Positions 5,868-13,424 of a DNA stretch of 40,202 nt are shown here, piece by piece. The notes below the pieces were generated by a model. That model searched no databases. It was not told where the DNA came from and saw only the letters and a program-made list of their open reading frames with translations. This stretch comes from a virus. Each line of letters opens with the position of its first letter. The stretch's first letter is position 1. The translations under genes and the position numbers were made by a program. The DNA is taken from the IMG/VR virus record IMGVR_UViG_3300027861_000070, positions 1 to 40,202 of that record, one strand, 5' to 3'.

Positions 5868-5915
5868 GACAGGCATGCGTCCGAGGTTTCCGAACCCTAT
5901 AGGAGGTAGCTCCTC
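5868..5915 (+). other. Compact GC-rich folded element before terL
   Basis: This short stretch is about 58% G+C over 5868-5924, while its surroundings are strongly AT-rich. It can fold into a three-way junction: outer stem GACAG (5868-5872) with CTGTC (5911-5915 region), hairpin GGTT-TCCG-AACC, and hairpin AGGAG-GTAG-CTCCT which contains a ribosome-site-like AGGAGG. It is positioned at the predicted 5' end of the virion mRNA. It may be a structured leader or a terminase recognition (pac/cos) site. An in-frame ATG at 5875 would make it coding for an unlikely Pro/Ser/Gly-rich extension of the terminase. Confidence 0.5.
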
Positions 5916-5931
5916 TGTCGGCTTAATCAAA

Positions 5932-7422
5932 ATGGAATACACAGAAATAACAGAAGAAGAACTAAAACTCTATAATGAAAAGATGTATGACCAACCTGGT
6001 TTCAAACCTAATTGGGCTAAAATCAAAACCTTATCCCAAACAGATGCATCTATCTTTGCAAAGTTCTATCTTGGTATAACTCCCTTTCACTACCAAGACC
6101 AAGTACTAAACGATAACTCAGATAGAATAATCGTTTGTTCTTCTAGACAGATTGGCAAAACTTATGTGGTAGCTATAAAGGCACTACATCATGCAATGTT
6201 CAATGCAGGTTCAGAAGTCCTAGTATTCTCTAAAAGTTCTAGTCAAGCAAAGAAGTTCCTAAGACAGATGAAACATCTAATGTTCTTAGGACAACAACAT
6301 GTAAACAAAATCACAGCAAGTGCTTCTGATGGATATGCAGCTAGTAATGATGAACCAGCTTATGTCTTCCCAGAAGAAATAGATAAGAAAAAACCAAACA
6401 ACACTGAAGAATTTAGTCTAACCAATGGTTCAATAATCCGTTCACTTCCTCCAACAGATTCCTCCAGAGGTTATACTGGAAATGTTGTTATCATTGATGA
6501 AGCATCTTTTGTAGATGATGAAATCTTTGACACAGTTATCGAACCAACAGTAAGGTTCACAGGTGGAAAGATAATCCTACTATCCACACCAAATGGACAG
6601 AAAGGATTCTTCCATCACTTCTTTGACCCAGATGATAAACGAAGACCAGATGAAAGAGATGAAACCAAATTCACTTATCGAAGATATTGGTGGGATTGGA
6701 GAATATGTCCTAACAAAGAAATACAAGATATGACTCTTAATCGTAAAGCAGACTTAGACCCAATCAGATTCGCTCAAGAATATGAAGCTAAGTTCACAAC
6801 CGATGCAGATGGTTTCTTCCAACATATAAAAGTCAAACAAGCAACAGATGATTCATTGTCACTTCACTACGAAAACAAACACTTAGAGATGGTTTGTGGA
6901 ATAGATTATGGTGTAACCAAAAGCAAAACAGTAATCACTCTTTCCTACTATGACAGAGAAAGAGATGATGTTATTCTGGCTTACCAACATGCTTTTGTAG
7001 CTGGATATGACAACAGTAACCTCCGAAGAGATTTGATAAACCTTGAGGCTAGATTTAAAATTGTCAACTATGTTGTTGATGATTGTCCTCAGGGACAAGA
7101 CATAACCAACTGGTTACTGAAAGAAGGAAGAGTTGTAACTCCAATCTACTTTGGAAAAGAGAAGGTGGGTATGTTCTGGAGATTCAAAGCAGCTCTAAAC
7201 AAAAGACATGATGATGATGGACCAAGAGTTAGATATCCTTTAGTAAATGAACTGATAAGTGAAATGTTAGCATTACAACAAAAAGACTCCAAGAGAACAA
7301 CTGGTGCTCTAATAGAAAAACCACAAGGTGGTAGTGATGATAGAATAGATAGTTTTGTCTTATCAACATATCCATTCTTAATTGAAGAGAAAAAAACATT
7401 TAGAGGAAGTTACCTAGTATGA
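5932..7422 (+). CDS. terL: Terminase large subunit
   Basis: A 496-residue DNA-packaging motor. The ATPase domain has a terminase-type Walker A CSSRQIGKT (69-77), Walker B VVIIDE (185-190) and coupling motif LLSTPNG (216-222). The RNase H-like nuclease domain shows GIDYG (Asp325), VVDDC (Asp383-Asp384) and GGSDDRIDSF (469-470). It cuts and pumps viral DNA into proheads through the portal. The start at 5932 gives a normal N-terminus; an in-frame ATG 57 bases upstream would translate the GC-rich folded element. Neither has an ideally spaced ribosome site. No small terminase gene was recognised beside it. The stop overlaps the next ATG (ATGA). Confidence 0.95.
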   Translation: MEYTEITEEELKLYNEKMYDQPGFKPNWAKIKTLSQTDASIFAKFYLGITPFHYQDQVLNDNSDRIIVCSSRQIGKTYVVAIKALHHAMFNAGSEVLVFSKSSSQAKKFLRQMKHLMFLGQQHVNKITASASDGYAASNDEPAYVFPEEIDKKKPNNTEEFSLTNGSIIRSLPPTDSSRGYTGNVVIIDEASFVDDEIFDTVIEPTVRFTGGKIILLSTPNGQKGFFHHFFDPDDKRRPDERDETKFTYRRYWWDWRICPNKEIQDMTLNRKADLDPIRFAQEYEAKFTTDADGFFQHIKVKQATDDSLSLHYENKHLEMVCGIDYGVTKSKTVITLSYYDRERDDVILAYQHAFVAGYDNSNLRRDLINLEARFKIVNYVVDDCPQGQDITNWLLKEGRVVTPIYFGKEKVGMFWRFKAALNKRHDDDGPRVRYPLVNELISEMLALQQKDSKRTTGALIEKPQGGSDDRIDSFVLSTYPFLIEEKKTFRGSYLV

Positions 7423-7586
7423 TTAAAAAAGTAATCGAAAGAGAAATAGAATTAGCAAAGAAAGATGCAATAATCTTAGAACTAAGATATCTAAGAGAAC
7501 TTGAAGAGATTCAAACCTTTGTAGAACAAAAGCAAGCAATGTTAGATACAATTGGTGATGGCTCAAAAATTTACTATGCAGGTTAA
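7419..7586 (+). CDS. Small helical protein between terminase and portal
   Basis: A 55-residue product starting MIKKVIEREIELAKKDA, overlapping the terminase stop by ATGA. It is an almost continuous amphipathic helix with Glu/Lys and Leu periodicity, ending KIYYAG. It may be a small packaging or head accessory factor judging by location only. It separates the terminase from a zinc-ribbon protein. Confidence 0.65.
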   Translation: MIKKVIEREIELAKKDAIILELRYLRELEEIQTFVEQKQAMLDTIGDGSKIYYAG

Positions 7587-7587
7587 A

Positions 7588-7860
7588 ATGGTACTTGTAT
7601 TACAAACTAAGGAAGAAGAAATAAAACAATGGAACCATTGTATGGAATTTTTAAAATTCAATATGAAATGGGTTCTAAATAATTTGGAGAAACTTGAGAC
7701 ATTTAAGGTAAGTTGGAATCATTATGCAAGGTTTAAATTACAATGCCCAGACTGTTTAAAATACAGTGAAGTTACAGAAGATTATTGTAAAATCTGCAAA
7801 AAAGACCTAAAAAACACCCGAATGGTGACATTTGGGGTGGGAAAACCAACACATTTATAA
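7588..7860 (+). CDS. Zinc-ribbon protein
   Basis: A 90-residue product starting MVLVLQTKEEEIKQW. The N-terminal two-thirds is helical; the C-terminal part has two cysteine pairs, CPDC and CKIC, about 14 residues apart (residues 52-55 and 69-72), forming a probable zinc ribbon, followed by a basic tail. The start directly after the preceding stop is preferred over an upstream frame extension that overlaps the 55-residue gene. Its position between terminase and portal is one where small terminase subunits can occur, but nothing specific supports that. Confidence 0.7.
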   Translation: MVLVLQTKEEEIKQWNHCMEFLKFNMKWVLNNLEKLETFKVSWNHYARFKLQCPDCLKYSEVTEDYCKICKKDLKNTRMVTFGVGKPTHL

Positions 7861-7872
7861 ATAAAATGTACC

Positions 7873-7880
7873 CTTATATA
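7873..7880 (+). promoter_or_regulatory. TATA box before the portal gene
   Basis: ACCCTTATATAATAGTG resembles the other boxes of the genome. The spacing of about 30 bases to the TTG at 7905 would make that start leaderless. Confidence 0.45.
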
Positions 7881-7904
7881 ATAGTGTAGAGAGAGCCTCT
7901 ATTA

Positions 7905-9260
7905 TTGGCGAACAACACACAGCTGTGTCAAGCCTATGAATTCATAATGAAAGTAATATCTGAAAAAGAATTATTGATGAGAGCATCCAGAGGACATATC
8001 CAAGGATGGTACTCTGACAAAGAACCAGTAAGTGATAGGCCTGGGCTAGATACATTGTTATCTGCATATAGGTCAGACCCAACAATTAGGGGAGCAATTA
8101 TTGCTATTTCTGATGAAACCCTAAAAAGTGGATATCACATCAATGCAAAAGACAAAAAACTTAAAGAACGAATTGAGAAAGACTTAAAAAAGAAATTCCG
8201 ATTCACACGACTTCTAAATAAACTTTTAAACAATTTATTAATTTATGGTAATGCCTTTATAGAATTAGTTTATAAAGGTTCATCTGTAGAAGAACTTCAT
8301 ATCTTAGAAACCACAGAGATGGAAATCCTTTCAGATACTCATGGTGAGATAAGAGGTTACCTTCAACGACAAGGTGCACAATCTGAAGAAATTCAATTCA
8401 CAACAGATGAAGTAGTTCATCTTACAGTAGAACACATAAAATCAAATCTATGGGGAGAAGTGGAATTACAAACACTTTTTAACATACTAAATTTAAAACA
8501 ACACATTGAAAAATTCTTAACTAACTTATTCAAATTTAACAAATTCAGAGATAGTTGGTTAATCGAAGAAGCAGATGAAGTACAAGTTAGAGACTTCATA
8601 AACAATCTTAGATTATCCCAAGATATGCCAGAAAAAGAAATGGTTATTGATGGGAAAATTAGTAAAGTCCTTGGAAGACCAATTGAGGACTTAGACAAAT
8701 TAATTGAAATATTAAACTATTGTAGACAAGAAATCTTGACACTACTTAGAGTGCCACCAATTATTGCTGGAATACCAGACAATTCTAACAGGAGCAATTC
8801 AGAAGTACAAGCAAGAAAAGCATTTGATACAAGAATCAAAATCTTAATGCAATCTATTGAAGAAGAATTTGATGCAGAACTATTCCCAAAGATGGGGTGG
8901 ACAAATGCAGAATTCAAATTCAATCCAATTGATAAAAGGGCTGAGAAAGATGATATTGAAATCATAATGGCTTTAAAAGAAATTGGGTTAGATGAAAAAT
9001 CATTACTTCAATTTATCAGAGATTCTGGAATCCAATTACCAGAAGGTGCAAAGATAGTAAAACCAGAACCAATTCCATTTGGTGGAGATGGTAAAGATGA
9101 AGATAAGAAAGAGATGAAAGATGAAGCATCACCAGTAGAACATAAAACTGGAGCAGAAGCAGAAACTAGGGAAGACCAATTGATTGGAAGAACAGATGGT
9201 TCATCAATAATTATCCCAGAAGGCTTAGACCAATATGCTGAAGAGGTATTACAAAAATGA
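7905..9260 (+). CDS. Portal protein
   Basis: A protein of up to 451 residues forming the dodecameric DNA-entry ring at one head vertex. The order is typical: an N-terminal region with a conserved GWYSDKEPVSDRPG patch, a helical wing/stem, the stretch LLRVPPIIAGIPDNSN (about 281-296) that characterises many portals, and an acidic C-terminal tail (about 380-451). The start is uncertain: TTG at 7905 would suit a leaderless mRNA from the box at 7873, while ATG at 7947 begins just before the conserved part; neither has a good ribosome site. The stop overlaps the next gene (ATGA). Confidence 0.9.
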   Translation: MANNTQLCQAYEFIMKVISEKELLMRASRGHIQGWYSDKEPVSDRPGLDTLLSAYRSDPTIRGAIIAISDETLKSGYHINAKDKKLKERIEKDLKKKFRFTRLLNKLLNNLLIYGNAFIELVYKGSSVEELHILETTEMEILSDTHGEIRGYLQRQGAQSEEIQFTTDEVVHLTVEHIKSNLWGEVELQTLFNILNLKQHIEKFLTNLFKFNKFRDSWLIEEADEVQVRDFINNLRLSQDMPEKEMVIDGKISKVLGRPIEDLDKLIEILNYCRQEILTLLRVPPIIAGIPDNSNRSNSEVQARKAFDTRIKILMQSIEEEFDAELFPKMGWTNAEFKFNPIDKRAEKDDIEIIMALKEIGLDEKSLLQFIRDSGIQLPEGAKIVKPEPIPFGGDGKDEDKKEMKDEASPVEHKTGAEAETREDQLIGRTDGSSIIIPEGLDQYAEEVLQK

Positions 9261-9469
9261 CTGCATTAACAAAAGTTAGAGAAGTAGTAGTTCAATCTGT
9301 AGATGAATTAAATGAAATCTTAGTTGATATGCAAATTGATGAAGAATCAAATATAATCCATGTCAGCAAACCCACAAACACATCTCATGGAATGATATTT
9401 CAAATCCTATATCACATAAAAAATATGGAGAGAGAGTTAGAGAAAAATGAAATCACATCTATTGAATAA
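9257..9469 (+). CDS. Small protein between portal and protease
   Basis: A 70-residue product starting MTALTKVREVVVQSVDEL, coupled to the portal gene through ATGA and overlapping the following gene by 23 bases. It shows an acidic beta/alpha pattern with no recognised family. A minor head or portal-associated role is inferred only from location. Confidence 0.7.
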   Translation: MTALTKVREVVVQSVDELNEILVDMQIDEESNIIHVSKPTNTSHGMIFQILYHIKNMERELEKNEITSIE

Positions 9470-10181
9470 ATTACCAAAAGGAGCTAGAGATTTATGGCAA
9501 GATACTTACCTTAGAACTAAGGAAGAGTATGGAGTAGAAAGAGCATCTCAATTAGCTATGGAAATGGTAAAGAAACATTATAATGGAGAAGGAGAAGAGA
9601 TGATTTTAAGAACTGCAGATTCTGTAGAATTTAAATCAGAACAACCTTACTTACGTTCAGTACTTGGTGCAGATATGACCAAAGAATATTTTGTAGAAGG
9701 AATTGTAGCAACAACAGAACCCCAAAGAGATGGAGTTCAATTGACAAGAGGATTCTTAGAACATATTATTGATAACCAATTTAGAAGAGAGGACAGAGCA
9801 CTTTTAAAAGGCGACATTGAACATGCTGCTGATTATAAGGAAAGAGGAGGAAGAGTAGGAAAAGAAGTTGAAACAGATGAAGATGTTTTGAGATTAGACG
9901 ATTATAAAATTATAGATGAATATGGTGTATCAAAATTGTGGTGTAAATTCCAAGTGGATAGAACTGCAGATAACTTTGATAAACTATTATACAAACTAAA
10001 GAATAAATTCTATGATTCATTTAGTGCATCATTCTCTATTGATAAAGGAGCATCAAAATTAGTTAGAGATAATGATGGGGATTACATAACTCAAGCATTT
10101 AAAGGAAGTTTAAAAAGAGCAACCTTAACAGGAACTCCGATGGATAAACTTTCTGTATTAACATCGTTCTACCAAGAATGA
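9447..10181 (+). CDS. Prohead protease-like protein with an N-terminal ChaB-like domain
   Basis: A 244-residue protein. Residues 7-45 (LPKGARDLWQDTYLRTKEEY and on) match the small ChaB helical domain found at the start of some phage head proteins. The rest (about 60-244) has the pattern of XkdF/HK97-type prohead proteases: YFVEGIVATTEPQRDG, then GDIEHA with a candidate catalytic His near 126, and YDSFSASFSI with a candidate Ser near 195. The family trims scaffold and capsid proteins during head maturation. Its place between portal and capsid fits. The catalytic assignments are by analogy and unproven. Confidence 0.75.
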   Translation: MKSHLLNKLPKGARDLWQDTYLRTKEEYGVERASQLAMEMVKKHYNGEGEEMILRTADSVEFKSEQPYLRSVLGADMTKEYFVEGIVATTEPQRDGVQLTRGFLEHIIDNQFRREDRALLKGDIEHAADYKERGGRVGKEVETDEDVLRLDDYKIIDEYGVSKLWCKFQVDRTADNFDKLLYKLKNKFYDSFSASFSIDKGASKLVRDNDGDYITQAFKGSLKRATLTGTPMDKLSVLTSFYQE

Positions 10182-10182
10182 A

Positions 10183-10941
10183 ATGAAAGATTATATAATA
10201 CCAAAAGTCTTGTTGGCTTGTCCAACATACGATGGAAAAAACTATGCTGTCCATGAATGGATGGAATCAGCAAAAAACTTAAACTATGTTAACTACGATA
10301 TACTTATTGTTGATAATACCAATGATGGTGGGAAAAATGCCAAATGGCTTAGGGAAACTTTTGATGTTGAAGTAATACATCATTACAATGCCAAAGTACC
10401 AAAATTAAAATATCTTATGGCAGAGTGCCAAAACATAATAGTTGAAAGAGTAAAAGAGGGAGGGTATGATTATCTATTCAGTTTAGAATCAGACATTATA
10501 CCACCACACAAAAATATTATACAAACATTAATAAACCATGATAAATGGGTAGTCAATGCAATGTATGAAATAGGTCCAGAAGGATATTCCTTTTTGTTGT
10601 TACAACACATTAAGGAAATAACACTTGATGGAATATTACAAAAAGCACCAGCACAAATGACACATCCAATGATGGGTAATTTTATTGATGGTGATGTAAA
10701 AGAAATACATGCATGTGGGGTTGGTTGTTGTTTAATACACAAAGCAATCTTTGATTATGTCAATTTTAGGATTGACCCAAAATCAGATGTACATGCAGAC
10801 TCAGTATTTTATATGGACTTATACAACAAAGGTATAAAGTCTTATGTTGACACTGCCTTAATCTGTCATCATATGAGAGGAAACTGGGAAGAAGTTTATA
10901 AAGTAAGAGGCGACGAATTTGGAGAAGAAGAAAATGAATAA
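10183..10941 (+). CDS. Glycosyltransferase-like protein (GT-A fold, ANP1-like)
   Basis: A 252-residue protein starting MKDYIIPKVLLACPTYDG. It has a Rossmann-like N-terminus, the segment YLFSLESDIIPP with an acidic ESD (102-104) in the place of a DxD metal/nucleotide-sugar site, and a C-terminal CGVGCCLIH segment (around residues 185-195) followed by YVDTALICHH. It resembles a second protein encoded at 33294-33944 in overall plan and in the GCCLI and VDT motifs. It sits unusually inside the head module, so it could glycosylate a virion protein or DNA. Substrate and donor are unknown. Confidence 0.75.
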   Translation: MKDYIIPKVLLACPTYDGKNYAVHEWMESAKNLNYVNYDILIVDNTNDGGKNAKWLRETFDVEVIHHYNAKVPKLKYLMAECQNIIVERVKEGGYDYLFSLESDIIPPHKNIIQTLINHDKWVVNAMYEIGPEGYSFLLLQHIKEITLDGILQKAPAQMTHPMMGNFIDGDVKEIHACGVGCCLIHKAIFDYVNFRIDPKSDVHADSVFYMDLYNKGIKSYVDTALICHHMRGNWEEVYKVRGDEFGEEENE

Positions 10942-11386
10942 AGAAATGAATACAGAAATACAAGATAAAGAAGCTAAAGAACATGCAGTTTTTCATGGAC
11001 ATCCACATGGTATGAAAGACCCAGAAGACTTAAAAAAAGTAATTAAAGAATATGATGAAGCAGTAAAATATCATGAAGATAAAAGAGAATTAGTTAGGAA
11101 ACAATGTGACCTTATGGTTAAATTTCCAAAACCATTAAATCCTGAATTTGAATTTGAAACAAAGGATGAATGGATTGAGTTGATGAGACAACAAAACAAA
11201 ATGAACATTGGACCAAAACTACAAAATGTGGATGCAGATATACAAACTACTAAAGATAGACGAAGGGTATATCAAGAATTATTAGATACTGAAGAAAATG
11301 AAGTTGAAGCAAAAGAAAGAATTAATAAAATGATTCTTGAAAAAGCTGAAAAGGAATTATTAGGAGATGATGCAAATGGTGAATGA
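10934..11386 (+). CDS. Charged helical protein in the head module
   Basis: A 150-residue product beginning MNKEMNTEIQDKEAKEH, overlapping the previous gene by 8 bases with GGAG 9 bases upstream of the ATG. It carries a HAVFHGHPHGMKDPEDLKK patch near the N-terminus and long charged helices after it. It is a candidate scaffold or minor head protein by position between portal/protease and capsid. No family was recognised. Confidence 0.7.
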   Translation: MNKEMNTEIQDKEAKEHAVFHGHPHGMKDPEDLKKVIKEYDEAVKYHEDKRELVRKQCDLMVKFPKPLNPEFEFETKDEWIELMRQQNKMNIGPKLQNVDADIQTTKDRRRVYQELLDTEENEVEAKERINKMILEKAEKELLGDDANGE

Positions 11387-11828
11387 AGAGAAAGTAGATA
11401 AAACAGTAGAAGAAAAAGATGCTGAACTACAACAAATGAATACTGAAATTGAACTTGCTGAAACTAAAAAGGTAGAAGCAATAGAAAAAAAGGTAGAAGA
11501 TAAAGTTAAAGAAACAATGACTGAAGAAAAAGCAAGACAAACTCAAGAAGAGAAGATAGCTGAGTTAACTCACAAAATGGAAGAGTTGGCTAATGCTAAT
11601 CAAGGTTTGGTTAATTCTTTAGAAGAGCAAAAGAAAGTATTAGAAGAGATGCCTGCTCAAAGAAAAGGAGTTGTTTCTACTGTAAATCCAACCGAACCAG
11701 AACAACCAGCAAAACCTATGACACATGAAGAAGTGTTAGAGATGATTGCTAGAGGTACTAAAGGTGGAGATAAAGATATGAATGAATATGCATTACGTAA
11801 AACTTTAGGATTGCCTTTAACAGAATAA
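11376..11828 (+). CDS. Coiled-coil protein, possible scaffold
   Basis: A 150-residue product starting MVNEEKVDKTVEEKDAEL. Residues 1-90 form a very long Glu/Lys/Gln-rich coiled coil, followed by a Pro-rich linker and a short helical tail. The start at 11376 is chosen because AGGAG lies 9 bases upstream; two earlier ATGs are too close to it. Location directly before the capsid gene and the coiled-coil content are typical of internal scaffold proteins, but there is no sequence family match. Confidence 0.65.
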   Translation: MVNEEKVDKTVEEKDAELQQMNTEIELAETKKVEAIEKKVEDKVKETMTEEKARQTQEEKIAELTHKMEELANANQGLVNSLEEQKKVLEEMPAQRKGVVSTVNPTEPEQPAKPMTHEEVLEMIARGTKGGDKDMNEYALRKTLGLPLTE

Positions 11829-11873
11829 TATTCAAACTAACTTTTGAAAAAAAATATATAGGAGGAAAAACAA
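11821..11873 (+). promoter_or_regulatory. Capsid mRNA leader shared with the gene at 27654
   Basis: CAGAATAATATTCAAACTA (from 11821) and ATAGGAGGAAAAACAA before the ATG closely match the leader of the gene at 27654 (CAGAGTAATATTCAAATTA and ATAGGAGGAAAAATAAA). No TATA box lies at the expected distance, so the capsid message may be made by processing of a longer RNA. The leader probably raises translation or stability. Confidence 0.6.
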
Positions 11874-12803
11874 ATGAATGATAAAGAATTTTTGAGGGCT
11901 GCTGGATATCAATTTCCAACAAATACATGGAGTAAAGGAGAATCTAACTCAGATTACCTAAACCCTACAATTTGGAACACACAAATTGAAGCTTTTGCGC
12001 AAGCAAAAACAGTTGTAGCACCCTTAGGAGTACAAAACACAGAATTGTTAAACAAGCCTGGTAAAACTTTGAACATTGCAGTTAATTCAGCAATCTCAGC
12101 AGTTGCATTAGCAGACACTGTTTCTTTAACTGTTCAAGCATTAGATTGGTCTCAAGTAACTGTTACACCAGGAGAATATGGTGGAGCTTTTCAAATTACT
12201 AGAGCTGAATTAGATAGGTCTTTTAGTAACTTATTGAATGAAAAATCTGCAGATGCTGGATATGCTTTAGCTAAAGTTAAAGATGAAACAATTCTTGCAG
12301 GACTAGTAGCAGGAGCAACAACAACTATTTATGCTAATGGAGTAACTAACAGCGCAATTACAAGTACCGATATTTTCGAGACTGACTTAATTGCTGATGG
12401 AGTTAAATCCTTAAGAGTATTAAATAGAGATGCGTTATATCTTGTTATACACCCATACCAAGAAGCTAGATTACTTAAATCATCTGATTTTATAGATGCA
12501 AGTAAATATGGTGGAAGAGAAGCTATTATGAATGGTGAAATCGGTAAATATTTAGGCTTAAGAGTCTTCACAACTACATTGATTCCAACAGCATTAGGAG
12601 CAACTTCCGTAGGAAGCTTAGTAACGATGTATAAATCGTTAGTACTAGGACCAAGGTCTTTTGTTATCGCACAAAAAAGAGCACCAACTATTGACTCTGA
12701 ATATAGAGTATTAGATAGATGTTTCTCAGTTGCGTACATAGAAGATTGGGGATACTCAGTACTTAACGCAGATGAAATCTGTGTATGTGCAAGTGCAGCG
12801 TAA
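11874..12803 (+). CDS. Major capsid protein (HK97 fold, N4-gp56/P22-like family)
   Basis: A 309-residue protein starting MNDKEFLRAAGYQF. It shows the plan of gp56-type major capsid proteins: an N-terminal arm, LNKPGKTLNIAV (about 59-70), TPGEYGGAFQITRAELD (about 99-115), a central ADAGYALAKVKDETI helix with the spine, and late FVIAQKRAPTIDSEYRVLDR. It builds the icosahedral shell. The strongest ribosome site of the region (AGGAGG) precedes it, and an intrinsic terminator follows directly, so it is likely expressed at high level. It has no N-terminal delta domain, which agrees with separate coiled-coil candidates for scaffold upstream. Confidence 0.88.
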   Translation: MNDKEFLRAAGYQFPTNTWSKGESNSDYLNPTIWNTQIEAFAQAKTVVAPLGVQNTELLNKPGKTLNIAVNSAISAVALADTVSLTVQALDWSQVTVTPGEYGGAFQITRAELDRSFSNLLNEKSADAGYALAKVKDETILAGLVAGATTTIYANGVTNSAITSTDIFETDLIADGVKSLRVLNRDALYLVIHPYQEARLLKSSDFIDASKYGGREAIMNGEIGKYLGLRVFTTTLIPTALGATSVGSLVTMYKSLVLGPRSFVIAQKRAPTIDSEYRVLDRCFSVAYIEDWGYSVLNADEICVCASAA

Positions 12804-12816
12804 ATACATAACTATT

Positions 12817-12847
12817 AAGGGGGGTAATCTCCCTTTCTTATTTTTTT
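12817..12847 (+). terminator. Intrinsic terminator after the capsid gene
   Basis: The stem AAGGGGG pairs with CTCCCTT (one G-T pair) and is followed by TCTTATTTTTTT. The flanks (GCGTAAATACA before, TTTTAATCAA after) match the terminator after the gene ending at 28181. Confidence 0.8.
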
Positions 12848-12896
12848 AATCAAACCGACCGTAGTGTCATGAATTTTAAGCCCGTAGAGGATAAAA

Positions 12897-13424
12897 ATGC
12901 CCGTAGAGACAGTAATTAAAGACCCAAGAGGGACTGGAAGAGCAACAGTAACTAATAATAGATTAGATGTTAATGCTAATTTATCAGATATAGATATTCA
13001 AATTGGTGCAGTAGAACTTAAAGATGCCACATCAACAAATAGAGCAACAATTAATTCTGATGGAGAACTTGAAGTAACCTTACCAGATGTAGAATATACA
13101 TTAGATGGACAAGAGACTTTAGCAGTATCCATATTTAATGATATTACAATAGTACCAGAGAAAGTAACTACAGCAACAAATACCGCAGTATCAGTTGGCA
13201 GTAGTTCAACAACAGTTCTAGCTTTAAATGCTAGTAGAAAATTAGCTATGATAATTAATGATAGTGATGAAGTAATATATTTAAAATATGCTTCTGGAGC
13301 AACAAGTAATTCTGGAATAAGACTCAATGCAAATGGGGGAACACTTATAGAAAACCATTATACTGGGATAATTACAGGAATTTGTGCTAGTGGAAGTAAA
13401 GTAGTAACGGTGGTGGAATTATGA
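12897..13424 (+). CDS. Virion decoration or fibre-base protein
   Basis: A 175-residue beta-rich protein starting MPVETVIKDPRGTGRATV. The C-terminal half (AMIINDSDEVIYLKYASGAT and on) matches small phage structural proteins that cap or decorate heads or fibres. The upstream area repeats CCGTAG three times (12859, 12881 and 12898 regions), part of which is coding. The stop overlaps the next start (ATGA). The exact location in the virion cannot be fixed. Confidence 0.7.
   Translation: MPVETVIKDPRGTGRATVTNNRLDVNANLSDIDIQIGAVELKDATSTNRATINSDGELEVTLPDVEYTLDGQETLAVSIFNDITIVPEKVTTATNTAVSVGSSSTTVLALNASRKLAMIINDSDEVIYLKYASGATSNSGIRLNANGGTLIENHYTGIITGICASGSKVVTVVEL

Larger units (their letters stand above)
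5195..5931. other. Large AT-rich non-coding region between leftward and rightward genes
   Basis: About 740 bases without a convincing gene; frames of 70-odd codons on either strand here are low-complexity Tyr/Ile-rich and lack ribosome sites. It contains a leftward TATA box, tandem 20-base and 10-base repeats, a TTGGAGTAT element (5483-5491), a long near-palindrome of TATAC/GTATA units, two rightward TATA boxes and a GC-rich folded element. It is the divergent control region for the virion and small-gene modules and is also a candidate replication origin. Confidence 0.6.

Noticed and set aside
5868-5915. The folded element as a tRNA or tRNA fragment.
   Set aside because: No acceptor stem, anticodon arm or T-loop consensus in the right order on either strand, and no CCA end.
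5875-5931. An upstream in-frame ATG extending the terminase by 19 residues.
   Set aside because: The extension would translate the GC-rich folded element, has codons unlike the rest of the genome and gives a Pro/Ser/Gly-rich stretch not expected in a terminase; the 5932 start gives a normal N-terminus. It is kept as a stated alternative.
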